DNA from: Oxalobacter paraformigenes
GTDB lineage: Bacteria > Pseudomonadota > Gammaproteobacteria > Burkholderiales > Burkholderiaceae_D
Assembly (NCBI RefSeq): GCF_000158475.2
Contig: NZ_KI392030.1
Span: 267,628 to 331,627 of the forward strand
Length of the DNA: 64,000 nt
Direction: 5' to 3'
Made by a program: the position numbers and the translations under genes. Below, in pieces: positions 9,046 through 18,093 of the stretch. The notes under the pieces are model-generated. The model ran no database searches. It saw nothing but the letters and a program-made list of their open reading frames with translations, and was not told where the DNA came from. The first letter of the stretch is position 1, and each line of letters starts with the position of its first letter.

Positions 9046-10078
9046 GGTCGTGTTCCTCCAAACCGGGCATTCTTGCTTTCACTTCAGTCGATTCATGGGT
9101 TTTCAGGCCCAGTTTGGCCAGCAGGGCGCGATCCTCGTTCGCTTCCGAATTGTCCGTTGTCAGCAGTTTTTCGCCATAAAATATGGAATTGGCGCCGGCA
9201 AGAAAACACAAGGCCTGAATGGCTTCCCCCAGTTCGTGACGTCCTGCAGACATACGGACTCTCGCTTCCGGCATGACGATTCTTGTGACGGCGATCGTTC
9301 TGACAAATTCCAGCGGATCGAGCGGTTTCACATCCTGTAATGGCGTGCCTTCGATCGGGACAAGGTGATTGATCGGTACCGCTTCCGGGTAGGGATTCAG
9401 GTTGGCAAGCTGGGAAATCAGTTCGGCTCGTTGCTGACGCGATTCGCCCATGCCGATAATGCCGCCGCAACAGACCTTGATACCCGCTTTGCGGACGCGC
9501 CCGAGCGTATCCAGCCTGTCCTGATAGGTTCGTGTCGAAATAATATGGGTGTAATGACTCGGCGCTGTATCCAGATTGTGATTGTAATAATCGAGACCGG
9601 CTTCTTTCAGTTTTTCCGCCTGCTCTTCCTTCAGCATGCCCAGTGTCATACAGGTTTCAAGACCAAGTGATTTCACGGCACGGACGATCTGGAGATATTT
9701 TTCAAAATCCCGGTCATTGGGAGAACGTCCTGATGCGCCCATGCAAAAACGGGTGGCGCCGTTTTCCCTGGCTTTGCGGGCTGCGGCAACGACTGTGTCC
9801 AGACTGAGCATTTTGCTGGGAGTGACATCCGTGTTGTGATGAATGGATTGTGAACAATATCCGCAGTCTTCGGTGCAGGCTCCTGTTTTCAGCGATATCA
9901 GGGTAGCCAGTTCAACATCGCCCTCCGGAAAATGGGCGCGATGGATTTCCTGTGCGCGAAACATCAGTTCGTGAAACGGCAATTCGTACAATGCCAGAAT
10001 GTCTTTCACCGGCCAGGTTTCCGGTGGGGAAACGGTTGTCGGGGTGGCAGAAGGATAAAAAGTAATGGGTTGTGACAT
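9026..10078 (-). CDS. bioB: Biotin synthase
   Basis: Radical SAM enzyme inserting sulfur into dethiobiotin, the last biotin step. The 350-residue protein has the CxxxCxxC cluster-binding motif at C68, C72 and C75 (CTEDCGYC), followed by the BioB signatures [13 protein letters not shown]-like and YNHNLDTAP, and [12 protein letters not shown]. Its 3' end overlaps the ghrA start by 20 bases and it follows bioD after a 26-base gap, so bioA-bioD-bioB-ghrA look like one transcription unit. Confidence 0.97.
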   Translation of the reverse strand: MSQPITFYPSATPTTVSPPETWPVKDILALYELPFHELMFRAQEIHRAHFPEGDVELATLISLKTGACTEDCGYCSQSIHHNTDVTPSKMLSLDTVVAAARKARENGATRFCMGASGRSPNDRDFEKYLQIVRAVKSLGLETCMTLGMLKEEQAEKLKEAGLDYYNHNLDTAPSHYTHIISTRTYQDRLDTLGRVRKAGIKVCCGGIIGMGESRQQRAELISQLANLNPYPEAVPINHLVPIEGTPLQDVKPLDPLEFVRTIAVTRIVMPEARVRMSAGRHELGEAIQALCFLAGANSIFYGEKLLTTDNSEANEDRALLAKLGLKTHESTEVKARMPGLEEHDHAHSVL

Positions 10079-10104
10079 GTAATTTTCTTTCAGTACAATC
10101 GGTT

Positions 10105-10791
10105 TTAGAAGGGACAGCCCGGCAGTTTGCTCAAATCGAGATAGGCATCCGCTTCCGAGAATGATTCAAGATAAGGCATCGTTCCCAGTAGCGGTGTATT
10201 CAGCCAGGTTTCGAGTGTGCGGATATTGTCATCGGCAAAAGGCATGTGTGGCTCTATCCGGTTTGCGATCCAGCCAGCCAGGTTCAGGCCACGTGCACGA
10301 ATTGCCTCGGCAGTCAGCAATGCATGATTGATGCAGCCAAGTTTCAGTCCGACGACCAGAATGACGGGAAGATTCAATTGTACAGCGAGATCGGCGCTGG
10401 AAGTACTGTCGGTGAACGGGACGCAAAAACCGCCTACACCCTCGACGATGACAGCATCGGCCTGACGGCGGATTTCGTTGTAGCAGGACAGGATATGGAG
10501 CAGCTCGATCGGTCGCTGATCCAGCAATGCCGCCAGGTGAGGTGCGATCGGCGTCTTTAAAAGGTAGGGGGCTATCAATGATAGCGGCAATTCCGTGTTG
10601 GAAGCGGCGATAAGCGCATCGACATCTTCGTTATGCCACTGGCCGCCGATTTCGGAAGCGCCCGCTGCTACCGGTTTCATCGGCGCCACATGCAGCCCTT
10701 TTTTTGCCAGTGCACGGATGAGAGCGCAGGAAACCGTGGTTTTCCCGATTTCGGTGTCCGTGCCTGTAATGAAATAGGACAAGGGGTTCAT
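10105..10791 (-). CDS. bioD: ATP-dependent dethiobiotin synthetase
   Basis: 228-residue P-loop enzyme closing the ureido ring of dethiobiotin from 7,8-diaminopelargonate, CO2 and ATP. The nucleotide-binding motif [10 protein letters not shown] (residues 10-19), the substrate segment MKPVAAGA, and [13 protein letters not shown] are all typical. It overlaps bioA by four bases (ATGA), which implies translational coupling. Confidence 0.96.
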   Translation of the reverse strand: MNPLSYFITGTDTEIGKTTVSCALIRALAKKGLHVAPMKPVAAGASEIGGQWHNEDVDALIAASNTELPLSLIAPYLLKTPIAPHLAALLDQRPIELLHILSCYNEIRRQADAVIVEGVGGFCVPFTDSTSSADLAVQLNLPVILVVGLKLGCINHALLTAEAIRARGLNLAGWIANRIEPHMPFADDNIRTLETWLNTPLLGTMPYLESFSEADAYLDLSKLPGCPF

Positions 10792-12122
10792 TCTTCAATA
10801 ACCTCTTCAAACACCGCTTTCGTTTTGTCAGCCAGAAGCGCAATATCCGTATCGTTCAGAATGTAGGGAGGCATCAGATAGACCGTATTGCCGATCGGGC
10901 GCACCAGCAATTCATGTTTTAAGGCGGTCTCGAAAAAACGGCGCGGGAAAGCGACTTCTTTTTCGGCAGGCATGACAGCGTCGAATGCCCAGATCATTCC
11001 GCAGTTCCTGAAATGCCGGACTTTGGGATGGGTCTTCAAGGGGTCGAGTGCTTTATCCAGCTTTTTCGAAATGCCCCGATTTTGGGAAATGACGTTGTGA
11101 AGTCGGAACAGGTCGAGGCTGGCCAGGGCGGCGCGACAGGCCAGCGGGTTGCCTGTATAGGAATGCGAATGAAGAAAACCCCGGGTGATGTCCCGGTCGT
11201 AAAAAGCATTGAATACGGTGTCCGTTGTCATGACCGCGGAAAGGGGCAGATATCCTCCGGTAATACCTTTGGAAAGGCACAAGAAGTCCGGCCAGATTCC
11301 GGCCTGTTCACAAGCGAAGAAAGTGCCTGTTCTGCCGAAGCCGACGGCAATCTCGTCGGCGATCAGATGAACGTGATAGTGCTTGCACAATTCACGGATC
11401 CGTTTCAGGTATTCCGGAGAGTACATGACGAACCCGGCAGCGCATTGGACAAGCGGTTCGACAATGACAGCAGCAATCGTGCCGGCTTTTTCCTGTAGCA
11501 GGGTTTCCAGTTTGTCTGCCGCTTCACGGGCGATATCCGTTCCGGTCTGGCCATCCTTGGCTTGGCGGTTGTCGGGTGACGCGACAATGTGGGAATTACG
11601 GATCAGGGGAGCATAGGAATCCCGGAAGAGCGTGACGTCCGTGACAGAAAGCGCGCCAATAGTTTCACCGTGATAACTGTTTTCAAGACAGACGAATTCC
11701 TGTTTTTGGGGTTGTCCGCTGTTTTTCCAGTAGTGAAAACTCATTTTCAGTGCGATTTCAATCGCTGATGCGCCGTCTGACGCATAAAAGCAATGCCCGA
11801 GGGCATTCCCGGTCAATGCAGATAATCGTTCGGAGAGTTCGACGACAGGCTCATGCGTACAGCCAGCCAGCATGCCATGTTCCAGCTTGTCCAGCTGATC
11901 TTTCACCGCTTTGCTGATGAAAGGGTTGGCATGTCCGAACAGATTGGTCCACCATGAGCTGATGGCGTCGAAATAACGGTTGCGATCCTGATCGTACAGC
12001 CAGACGCCCTTGCCTTGCTTTAACGCAACCAGTGGAAGCGTTTCATGATGTTGCATTTGGGTACAGGGATGCCAGACGCTTTTCAGGCTCCGTTCAATCC
12101 AGCGGGAAGATCGGGTATGCAT
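10788..12122 (-). CDS. bioA: Adenosylmethionine-8-amino-7-oxononanoate aminotransferase
   Basis: PLP-dependent class III aminotransferase of 444 residues using SAM as amino donor to make 7,8-diaminopelargonate. The PLP lysine is K285 (LCLSKGITGG), with D256 in ADEIAVGFGR contacting the cofactor nitrogen; the N-terminal WHPCTQM motif and SSWWTNLFGH are hallmarks of BioA over other class III enzymes. First gene of the bioA-bioD-bioB unit. bioF and bioC/bioH are not in the window. Confidence 0.97.
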   Translation of the reverse strand: MHTRSSRWIERSLKSVWHPCTQMQHHETLPLVALKQGKGVWLYDQDRNRYFDAISSWWTNLFGHANPFISKAVKDQLDKLEHGMLAGCTHEPVVELSERLSALTGNALGHCFYASDGASAIEIALKMSFHYWKNSGQPQKQEFVCLENSYHGETIGALSVTDVTLFRDSYAPLIRNSHIVASPDNRQAKDGQTGTDIAREAADKLETLLQEKAGTIAAVIVEPLVQCAAGFVMYSPEYLKRIRELCKHYHVHLIADEIAVGFGRTGTFFACEQAGIWPDFLCLSKGITGGYLPLSAVMTTDTVFNAFYDRDITRGFLHSHSYTGNPLACRAALASLDLFRLHNVISQNRGISKKLDKALDPLKTHPKVRHFRNCGMIWAFDAVMPAEKEVAFPRRFFETALKHELLVRPIGNTVYLMPPYILNDTDIALLADKTKAVFEEVIEE

Positions 12123-12149
12123 GTGTTTTACAAAAACAGGTTTTCAAAA

Positions 12150-12545
12150 TTAAAAAAAAGTGCCATCAAAGTAATACCATTGCGAATCTTTTTTGATGAA
12201 TCGGCTGATTTCATGCAGCTTGTGCATTCGTCCGTTCTGTTTGTAACGGGCAATGAATTCCACCGTTGCGCGATCTTCATGTTCCTGATGACGGATGATT
12301 TTCAGGCCTATCCATTTGATGGGCGTATTTTTTTCGATAATGGTGCCGGATGGACGGTTTTCTTCGCTCCACGTTTCAAGCAGATAGCGTTCATTGCCGG
12401 TAACGTAGGCGCTGTAACGGGAACGCATCAGTGTCAATGCATCTTCAGCAGTCGCTTTGCCAGTCAGGTATGGTTCACAGCAATTTTCAAATGACGGGTT
12501 GCCGCATGGACAGCTTTCCGTTTCCGTAATTTTCTTTTTGGGCAT
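12150..12545 (-). CDS. YchJ-family protein with SEC-C motif
   Basis: 131-residue protein matching the YchJ/UPF0225 family: an N-terminal zinc-binding SEC-C motif (SCPCGNPSFENCCEPYL, residues 11-27) and an NTF2-like domain containing MRSRYSAYVTGNERYLLETW. The family's biochemical role is not established. It starts 6 bases after the dadA stop, so it is probably co-transcribed with it. The short gap to bioA (27 bases) lets the whole dadA-ychJ-bio run be read as one unit, though I cannot show that. Confidence 0.88.
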   Translation of the reverse strand: MPKKKITETESCPCGNPSFENCCEPYLTGKATAEDALTLMRSRYSAYVTGNERYLLETWSEENRPSGTIIEKNTPIKWIGLKIIRHQEHEDRATVEFIARYKQNGRMHKLHEISRFIKKDSQWYYFDGTFF

Positions 12546-12551
12546 GCCGTC

Positions 12552-13823
12552 CTACTTCATTCCGCAAAATTCGAAATCGACTTCCGGCAAGCGGCCCGAG
12601 ACAATATCCGCTATCGAGCGGCCGGAACCGCAACCCATCGTCCATCCCAACGTGCCGTGTCCGGTATTCAGGAAAAGATTGCGATACTTCGATTTTCCGA
12701 TATAGGGTATGTTGGAAGGCGTCATCGGGCGCAGGCCTGTCCAGAAATGAGGCTGGTCATAATCGCATGCGTCCGGGAAAAGTTCCGATGTGCGCCGGAT
12801 CAGCGCCTGGCAGCGGGCTTCATTAAGCTGACGGCCGTAACTGTTCATTTCAGCGGTTCCCCCAACGCGCAGCTTGTTTCCGAGCCGTGAAAAGACAAGT
12901 TTGTAACCTGCATCGATCAGCGAAACATAAGGCGCCTTGTCGGGATCCCTGACCGGAAAGGTGGCGGAATAGCCCTTTGCCGGATAGATCATCAGGTTGA
13001 TGCCGAGCGGTTTCAGGAAAGGTGCCGAGAAGCTGCCCAGCGAAATGACGAAAGCGTCGCCTTCAATAACCTCGAATTCGCCGGTGGGCGTGATGGTCTC
13101 TACCGCACTTATTCTGGCGGCAGAACCGGTTCCTTCTTTCAAAAGCCGCGTTGCCGTGGTATTGAAGCGAAATTCGACACCGTGTGCCGCTGCTTTTTCA
13201 GACAGGGCAATCGTGAATTCCCGGGAATCGCCGTGTTCATCGTCGGGAGTGAAATCGCCACCGATCAATTTGTCACGCACCGGAGACAGGGCCGGCTCGA
13301 TACGGACAACTTCATCCGGACTGATAGTATTGCGCGGACAACCGAGCGAGGTCATCAGTGTCGCGCCTGCCTTGGAGGATTCATAGTCCGCCTTGTCGGT
13401 ATAGAAGTGCATGATTCCGCGGCTCAGATGAGTGTATTCAATGCCCGCTTCCTGCCGCAACGCTCTCAGGGTTTTTTTGCTGAAGTCGGACATGGCGACA
13501 CACTGGCGCGTATTGTAAGCGGTCCGTTTGGGGGTACACTCCAGAAGAAAACGGATGCCCCATTCCCACTGAAGCTGTTCGGCGCGAAAGCGGTACAGCA
13601 AAGGCGCATCGTCCTTGCCGAGCCATTTCAGGATTTTGGAGGGCGCAGAAGGGTTTGCCCAGGGTTCAGAGTGGGAAACGGAAATCTGCGAGCCGTTTCC
13701 GAATGTGGTCTCCTGTGCAGCGCCGGGCTGGCGTTCTATAACGATGACTTCGTGTCCTGCCTGACGCAAAAACCAGGCTGCAGCCGTTCCCGTAATACCC
13801 GATCCCAGTACGATGACTTTCAC
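12552..13823 (-). CDS. dadA: D-amino acid dehydrogenase, DadA type
   Basis: 423-residue FAD-dependent oxidoreductase that deaminates D-amino acids and passes electrons to the respiratory chain. The FAD-binding GSGITGTAAAWFLRQAGHE segment begins at residue 7, followed by the acidic end of strand 2 (IER) and the DadA signature GNGSQISVSHSEPWA; the C-terminus has the usual GLRPMTPSNIPYIG and NTGHGTLGWTMGCGSG. The start is GTG at 13823, with an AGAGG ribosome site upstream. No alanine racemase (dadX) is adjacent, so substrate range is inferred from the family. Confidence 0.92.
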   Translation of the reverse strand: MKVIVLGSGITGTAAAWFLRQAGHEVIVIERQPGAAQETTFGNGSQISVSHSEPWANPSAPSKILKWLGKDDAPLLYRFRAEQLQWEWGIRFLLECTPKRTAYNTRQCVAMSDFSKKTLRALRQEAGIEYTHLSRGIMHFYTDKADYESSKAGATLMTSLGCPRNTISPDEVVRIEPALSPVRDKLIGGDFTPDDEHGDSREFTIALSEKAAAHGVEFRFNTTATRLLKEGTGSAARISAVETITPTGEFEVIEGDAFVISLGSFSAPFLKPLGINLMIYPAKGYSATFPVRDPDKAPYVSLIDAGYKLVFSRLGNKLRVGGTAEMNSYGRQLNEARCQALIRRTSELFPDACDYDQPHFWTGLRPMTPSNIPYIGKSKYRNLFLNTGHGTLGWTMGCGSGRSIADIVSGRLPEVDFEFCGMK

Positions 13824-13858
13824 AATTCGCCTCTTCGATTATCTGTTCTGAAGCCGGT

Positions 13859-14302
13859 TCACGATCCCGGCCCGTTTTTTTCCGTTATTTTAAGATGATT
13901 GTTTGTGGAAAAAAATTCTTTTTGTCTCAGTCTGTGAAGTTCGTCGGTCACGGCATGGGTAACGACAACATCCAGCGTGCTTTGCAAGTCTTTCCGGATT
14001 TCGCTAACGAGCGTTCCCGTCATTTTCTGGATGCTTGAGGCCAGGTTTTGCTGGATGATTTCCTCGAGCACAAACTGAATCCGTTCCTCCACGCGCCGCA
14101 ATATTCTTTCAGCCAAACGCTGTTCAAGCTCGTTCCATGCCGTTTCGTTCTGTGTCGCATCGACCAGATCGGGCAATGTCGACAGTATTTCGGTCAAAAC
14201 AGGATAGTCCTCTGCAGCATGGTCGTTTGAACCGGCTTCCGGACAATCGTTATCCTGTTTCATGCCGTTTTTGTCGGGATTGAATTCGTTGGGGGTATTC
14301 AT
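13859..14302 (-). CDS. Uncharacterised protein, DUF2486-like
   Basis: 147 residues with an acidic, low-complexity N-terminal third and a mostly helical centre (LTEILSTLPDLVDAT, then ERILRRVEERIQFVLEE) ending in a basic tail. It resembles the DUF2486-type protein that neighbours holC in Burkholderiales, though conservation is low and I recognise it mostly by position. Its start overlaps the holC stop (TAATG), so it is translated after holC. No catalytic motif or membrane segment is visible. Confidence 0.7.
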   Translation of the reverse strand: MNTPNEFNPDKNGMKQDNDCPEAGSNDHAAEDYPVLTEILSTLPDLVDATQNETAWNELEQRLAERILRRVEERIQFVLEEIIQQNLASSIQKMTGTLVSEIRKDLQSTLDVVVTHAVTDELHRLRQKEFFSTNNHLKITEKNGPGS

Positions 14303-14727
14303 TATTTCGCCATTTCATGATGGAGAGCGTAACCGCGTTCCCGGTAATGGACATATCGCTGACGGCCTGCTTCCGTATCGGCCGTTTCAGTCGAAACCAG
14401 CTCGATCAGGCGATCGAACCGGGCGTAACATGCGGGTATGGCCGGCGAGAGATTGACCAGAATCTGATGGTGCGGCATTTCGCATTGATCGTCGTATGTC
14501 AGGAGAACCGGAGAGCGTGATGCCAGCCGGTCTCCGAGCATGGCGTGAGGCAGAAAGTCGGAGTCCGAGAAAGTCCACAATGCATCATCCAGCCTGTTTA
14601 GCAGATTTCTGTCGGATGACAGAATCACAATTCTGGAATCAGGCGCATTCAAAAAAGCTTTCCGTACCCATCGGCAGGTATAGTTGATTTTGTCTGCAAT
14701 ATGAGTACGGAATTCGATTTTTGTCAT
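14302..14727 (-). CDS. holC: DNA polymerase III subunit chi
   Basis: 141-residue chi subunit of the DNA polymerase III clamp loader, which links it to single-strand binding protein. The start MTKIEFRTHIADKINYTCRW, the DRNLLNRLDDALWTFSDSDFLPH segment and the LVNLS/FDRLIELV core match the HolC fold. In many proteobacteria it follows pepA; here it is preceded by prlC, with a 95-base gap. Confidence 0.93.
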   Translation of the reverse strand: MTKIEFRTHIADKINYTCRWVRKAFLNAPDSRIVILSSDRNLLNRLDDALWTFSDSDFLPHAMLGDRLASRSPVLLTYDDQCEMPHHQILVNLSPAIPACYARFDRLIELVSTETADTEAGRQRYVHYRERGYALHHEMAK

Positions 14728-14822
14728 AAAACCTGCCGGCCTGAAGAGGAAAGATATGCGTCAATTGCCCCGAATGCTAACCGGGTCAATTATGAAGCGT
14801 TTTCCCTTCATTAGTAAAGGTT

Positions 14823-16880
14823 TTATGCAGCCAGTCCGTTATGACGGAGCAGGGCGTCGATCGAAGGTTGACGACCTCTGAAGGCGACGAACGATTCGAT
14901 GGCCGGCCGGGAACCGCCAACTGACAGGATTTCTTCCAGCAGTCTGGCGCCCATCTCCGGTGAAATCAGATCGTTTCCGTCCGCAAGCGATTCCTCAAAT
15001 GCGCTGTAAACGTCGGCCGACAAAACTTCCGCCCATTTATAACTGTAATAACCCGCGGCATAGCCGCCTGCAAAGATATGGCTGAACGATTGCAGGAAAC
15101 GGTTGAATTCCGGAGGAATGACCACTGCATATTTTTTGCGGATTCCATCCAGCACATCCTGCACACTGTACTGTCCATCCGGATCGTAATCGTAATGCAG
15201 ATGCATGTCTGCCAGAGAGAATTCAATCTGCCGCAGCATTTGCAGGCCGGACTGGAAATTCCTGGCGGCCAGCATTTTATCGAACAGTTTTTTCGGCAGA
15301 GGTTTTGCCGTGTCAATATGGGAAGTCATATGCCGGACAACATCCCACTCCCAACAGAAGTTTTCCATGAATTGGGAAGGCAGCTCAACCGCGTCCCATT
15401 CCACGCCTGCTATACCGGATACGCCAAGTTCATCAACTCTGGAAAGCAGATGATGCAAGCCATGTCCGAATTCGTGAAACAGCGTCATGACTTCGTCGTG
15501 TGTGAAAAGAGCCGGCTGCCACTTGCCGTTTTTTTCGATCGGCGATGAAAAATTGCATGTCAGATAAGCCACAGGAGTCTGAAGTCCGTTTACGGTAATA
15601 CGGCGGCTTCGGGCGTCATCCATCCATGCGCCTCCCCGTTTGCCCGGACGGGCATACAGGTCCATGTAGAACTGTCCGACCAGATTGCCGTCTTTTTCGA
15701 TCCGGAAAAACTTGACGTCTTTGTGCCAGACCGGCGCCTTGTCGGGGAGGATGGTGACGGAATACAGCGTCTGGACCAGTCTGAAAAGACCTTCCAGAAC
15801 CCGGGGTTCCGGAAAATACTGTTTTACTTCCTGTTCGGAAAAAGCGTAACGTTGCTGGCGAAGTTTTTCGGAAACGTAGGCCATGTCCCAGGCCTCCAGA
15901 TCGGCGATGCCCAGTTCCTCTCTGGCAAACTGTTTCAGTTCGGCCAGATCTTTTTCAGCAAAAGGTCTCGCTCTTTTTGCCAGATCTTCCAGAAAAGCGA
16001 TAACTTCGTCCGGTGTGCGTGCCATTTTCGGAACCAGCGATACCTCGGCATAGTTCCGGTAACCCAAAAGAGCGGCTTCTTCCTGTCGCAAACGCAAGAG
16101 TTCGCCGATATTGCCCGTATTGTCCCATTCTGGACGCGCGCCCAGTTCTGACGCGCGGGTTGCATTGGCCCGGTACATTTTTTCCCGGAGGTGACGGTTG
16201 TCGGCGTACTGCATCAACGGATAAAAGGACGGGAAATGCAGGGTAAATTTGTAACCCGTCTTGTTTTCGGACTGGGCGGCAGCGCGTGCGGCATGGAGTA
16301 TGTCTTCCGGCAATCCTTTCAGTTCGGCTTCATCCTGGACAAGCAGCTCGAAATCATTGGTGGCGTCAAGGACGTTTTCGGAAAAACGGGTAGAGAGTGA
16401 CGCCGTTTTTTCCTGGATTTCGGCAAAACGCTTTTTCCTGTCATCCGGAAGTTCCGCACCGCCCAGACGGAAATCGCGCAGTGTGTTTTCAATGACGCGT
16501 TGACGTGCCGGACTCAGAGAGCTGAATGAAGAGCCATTCCTGATGGCCTTGTATTTTTCGAACAAGGCCAGATTTTGTGAAAGCGATGTCCAGAATTCCG
16601 TGATTTTGGGAATGTTTTCATTATAAACAGCGCGCAGTTCAGGCGTATCGACGACAGCGTTGAGGTGTCCGACGATACCCCAGGCGCGGCTCAGTTGTTC
16701 TGTACAGTCGTCCAGCGGTGTAATGAAGTTGTCCCAGGTAATTTCCGCCATGGGCGCTTCCAGTTCTTCGACAACCGTTTTGCAGTGGTTCAAAAGTGTG
16801 TCGATTGCCGGTGTAACATGTTCCGGACGGATCTGGTCAAAGCGGGGAAGACCTTCAAAGTTCAGTAACGGATTGGTCAT
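14823..16880 (-). CDS. prlC: Oligopeptidase A (M3 metallopeptidase)
   Basis: 685-residue thimet-type zinc oligopeptidase that degrades short peptides, including cleaved signal peptides. The zinc motif HEFGH is at residues 469-473, with the third ligand Glu about 25-30 residues later (AGVEWDAVELPSQF), and full M3 length is present. The start ATG at 16880 has a strong AAAAGGAG site. It is followed, after a terminator, by nothing on its own strand until holC; upstream lies folD, a pairing common in Burkholderiales. Confidence 0.95.
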   Translation of the reverse strand: MTNPLLNFEGLPRFDQIRPEHVTPAIDTLLNHCKTVVEELEAPMAEITWDNFITPLDDCTEQLSRAWGIVGHLNAVVDTPELRAVYNENIPKITEFWTSLSQNLALFEKYKAIRNGSSFSSLSPARQRVIENTLRDFRLGGAELPDDRKKRFAEIQEKTASLSTRFSENVLDATNDFELLVQDEAELKGLPEDILHAARAAAQSENKTGYKFTLHFPSFYPLMQYADNRHLREKMYRANATRASELGARPEWDNTGNIGELLRLRQEEAALLGYRNYAEVSLVPKMARTPDEVIAFLEDLAKRARPFAEKDLAELKQFAREELGIADLEAWDMAYVSEKLRQQRYAFSEQEVKQYFPEPRVLEGLFRLVQTLYSVTILPDKAPVWHKDVKFFRIEKDGNLVGQFYMDLYARPGKRGGAWMDDARSRRITVNGLQTPVAYLTCNFSSPIEKNGKWQPALFTHDEVMTLFHEFGHGLHHLLSRVDELGVSGIAGVEWDAVELPSQFMENFCWEWDVVRHMTSHIDTAKPLPKKLFDKMLAARNFQSGLQMLRQIEFSLADMHLHYDYDPDGQYSVQDVLDGIRKKYAVVIPPEFNRFLQSFSHIFAGGYAAGYYSYKWAEVLSADVYSAFEESLADGNDLISPEMGARLLEEILSVGGSRPAIESFVAFRGRQPSIDALLRHNGLAA

Positions 16881-16913
16881 CGGATACTCCTTTTGAATAA
16901 GTCATTTCAAATG

Positions 16914-16947
16914 AAAAAGGTACGCTTTTGCGTACCTTTTTTGCCGG
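16914..16947 (-). terminator. Rho-independent terminator between folD and prlC
   Basis: Perfect 12-bp stem (aaaaaggtacgc at 16914-16925 against 16930-16941) with a TTTT loop and flanking A/T tracts, downstream of folD on the minus strand. prlC, which begins about 35 bases further, therefore probably has its own promoter. Confidence 0.85.
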
Positions 16948-16954
16948 ACAGGCA

Positions 16955-17821
16955 TTATTGTTTCTGTTTGCACTGCAGTTTTTTTTCAGCTGCCTCGATG
17001 GCATTGGCCAGCAGCATGGTGATTGTCATGGGGCCGACTCCACCCGGTACCGGCGTGATGTAACCAGCCACTTCCTTGACATTCGGAAAATCCACATCGC
17101 TCCAGAGTTTGCCGTTTTCGTCCCGTTCGACGCCAACGTCGATCACGACGGCTCCCGGTTTGACCATGTCGGCCTTGATAATGTTTCGCTGGCCGGTCGC
17201 GGCGATCAGGATATCGGCAAGGCGGGTGTGATAACCCAGATCGCGGGTCTTGGAGTTACAGATCGTGATGGTTGCACCGGCTTGCAAGAGCAGCATGGAC
17301 ATCGGTTTGCCGACAATATTTGATGCTCCGACAATCACGGCATGGGCTCCACGAACCGGGTAATTGATCGATTCCAGCATTTTCATGACGCCGTGCGGGG
17401 TGCAAGGTTTGATTCTCGGTTGCCCTGTCATCAACAGACCGGTATTGACCACGCTAAAGCAATCCATGTCTTTTTCCGGATCAATCGCTTCGATTACCTT
17501 GCGGGGATCGATATGGTCGGGTAAAGGCAACTGGACCAGAATGCCGTGGACAGACGGATCTTCGTTCAGGACACGAATCCGTTCCAGCAGTTCCGCTTCG
17601 CTGAAGTCGGCATCGTATTTTTCGAGAATGGAACGGATGCCGTTTGCCTTGCAGGCACGTTCCTTGTTCAGCACGTAAACCATGGAAGCCGGGCTGTCGC
17701 CGACCAGAATCACGGCCAGTCCCGGCGTTTCTCCAGCCGCCGTCAGTTTGGCAGCACGTTCGGCTATGTCCTTGCGGATTTCCTTGGCCAGCTCATTTCC
17801 GTTGATAATTTGGGCAGTCAT
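16955..17821 (-). CDS. folD: Bifunctional methylenetetrahydrofolate dehydrogenase/cyclohydrolase
   Basis: 288 residues; interconverts 5,10-methylene-, methenyl- and 10-formyl-tetrahydrofolate, feeding purines and the formyl group used by fmt. The catalytic lysine segment ([14 protein letters not shown]), VQLPLPDH and the cofactor loop [16 protein letters not shown] are all typical. A terminator follows. It diverges from aceE across a 272-base region. Confidence 0.97.
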   Translation of the reverse strand: MTAQIINGNELAKEIRKDIAERAAKLTAAGETPGLAVILVGDSPASMVYVLNKERACKANGIRSILEKYDADFSEAELLERIRVLNEDPSVHGILVQLPLPDHIDPRKVIEAIDPEKDMDCFSVVNTGLLMTGQPRIKPCTPHGVMKMLESINYPVRGAHAVIVGASNIVGKPMSMLLLQAGATITICNSKTRDLGYHTRLADILIAATGQRNIIKADMVKPGAVVIDVGVERDENGKLWSDVDFPNVKEVAGYITPVPGGVGPMTITMLLANAIEAAEKKLQCKQKQ

Positions 17822-18093
17822 GTTATTTGATGAATGAAAAAACCGTTAAAAAAACATTGTACGATGATATATCTTGTCCGTTTTTCGCGCTTGACGACAA
17901 GTAAACCCTATAAATTACACGAAAATCCGCATTTTATGAAGAGTCAGCCGGCTTTTTCTGCATGTAGTGATGTAAGCGGTCACTTTTTCTCTGCGATTTG
18001 ACAGGTGCCAGGCCATCTTCTGGTTTATTATCTTTTCAGATGCGTGGTCTTTCGGATTGCATGCAGTTTTTCGGCCTATATTTGGGAGGAGTT

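Noticed and set aside
17891-17919. Promoter for aceE from TTGACG and TATAAA
   Set aside because: Spacing between the boxes is only 12 bases, too short for a sigma-70 promoter; no better pair seen nearby.
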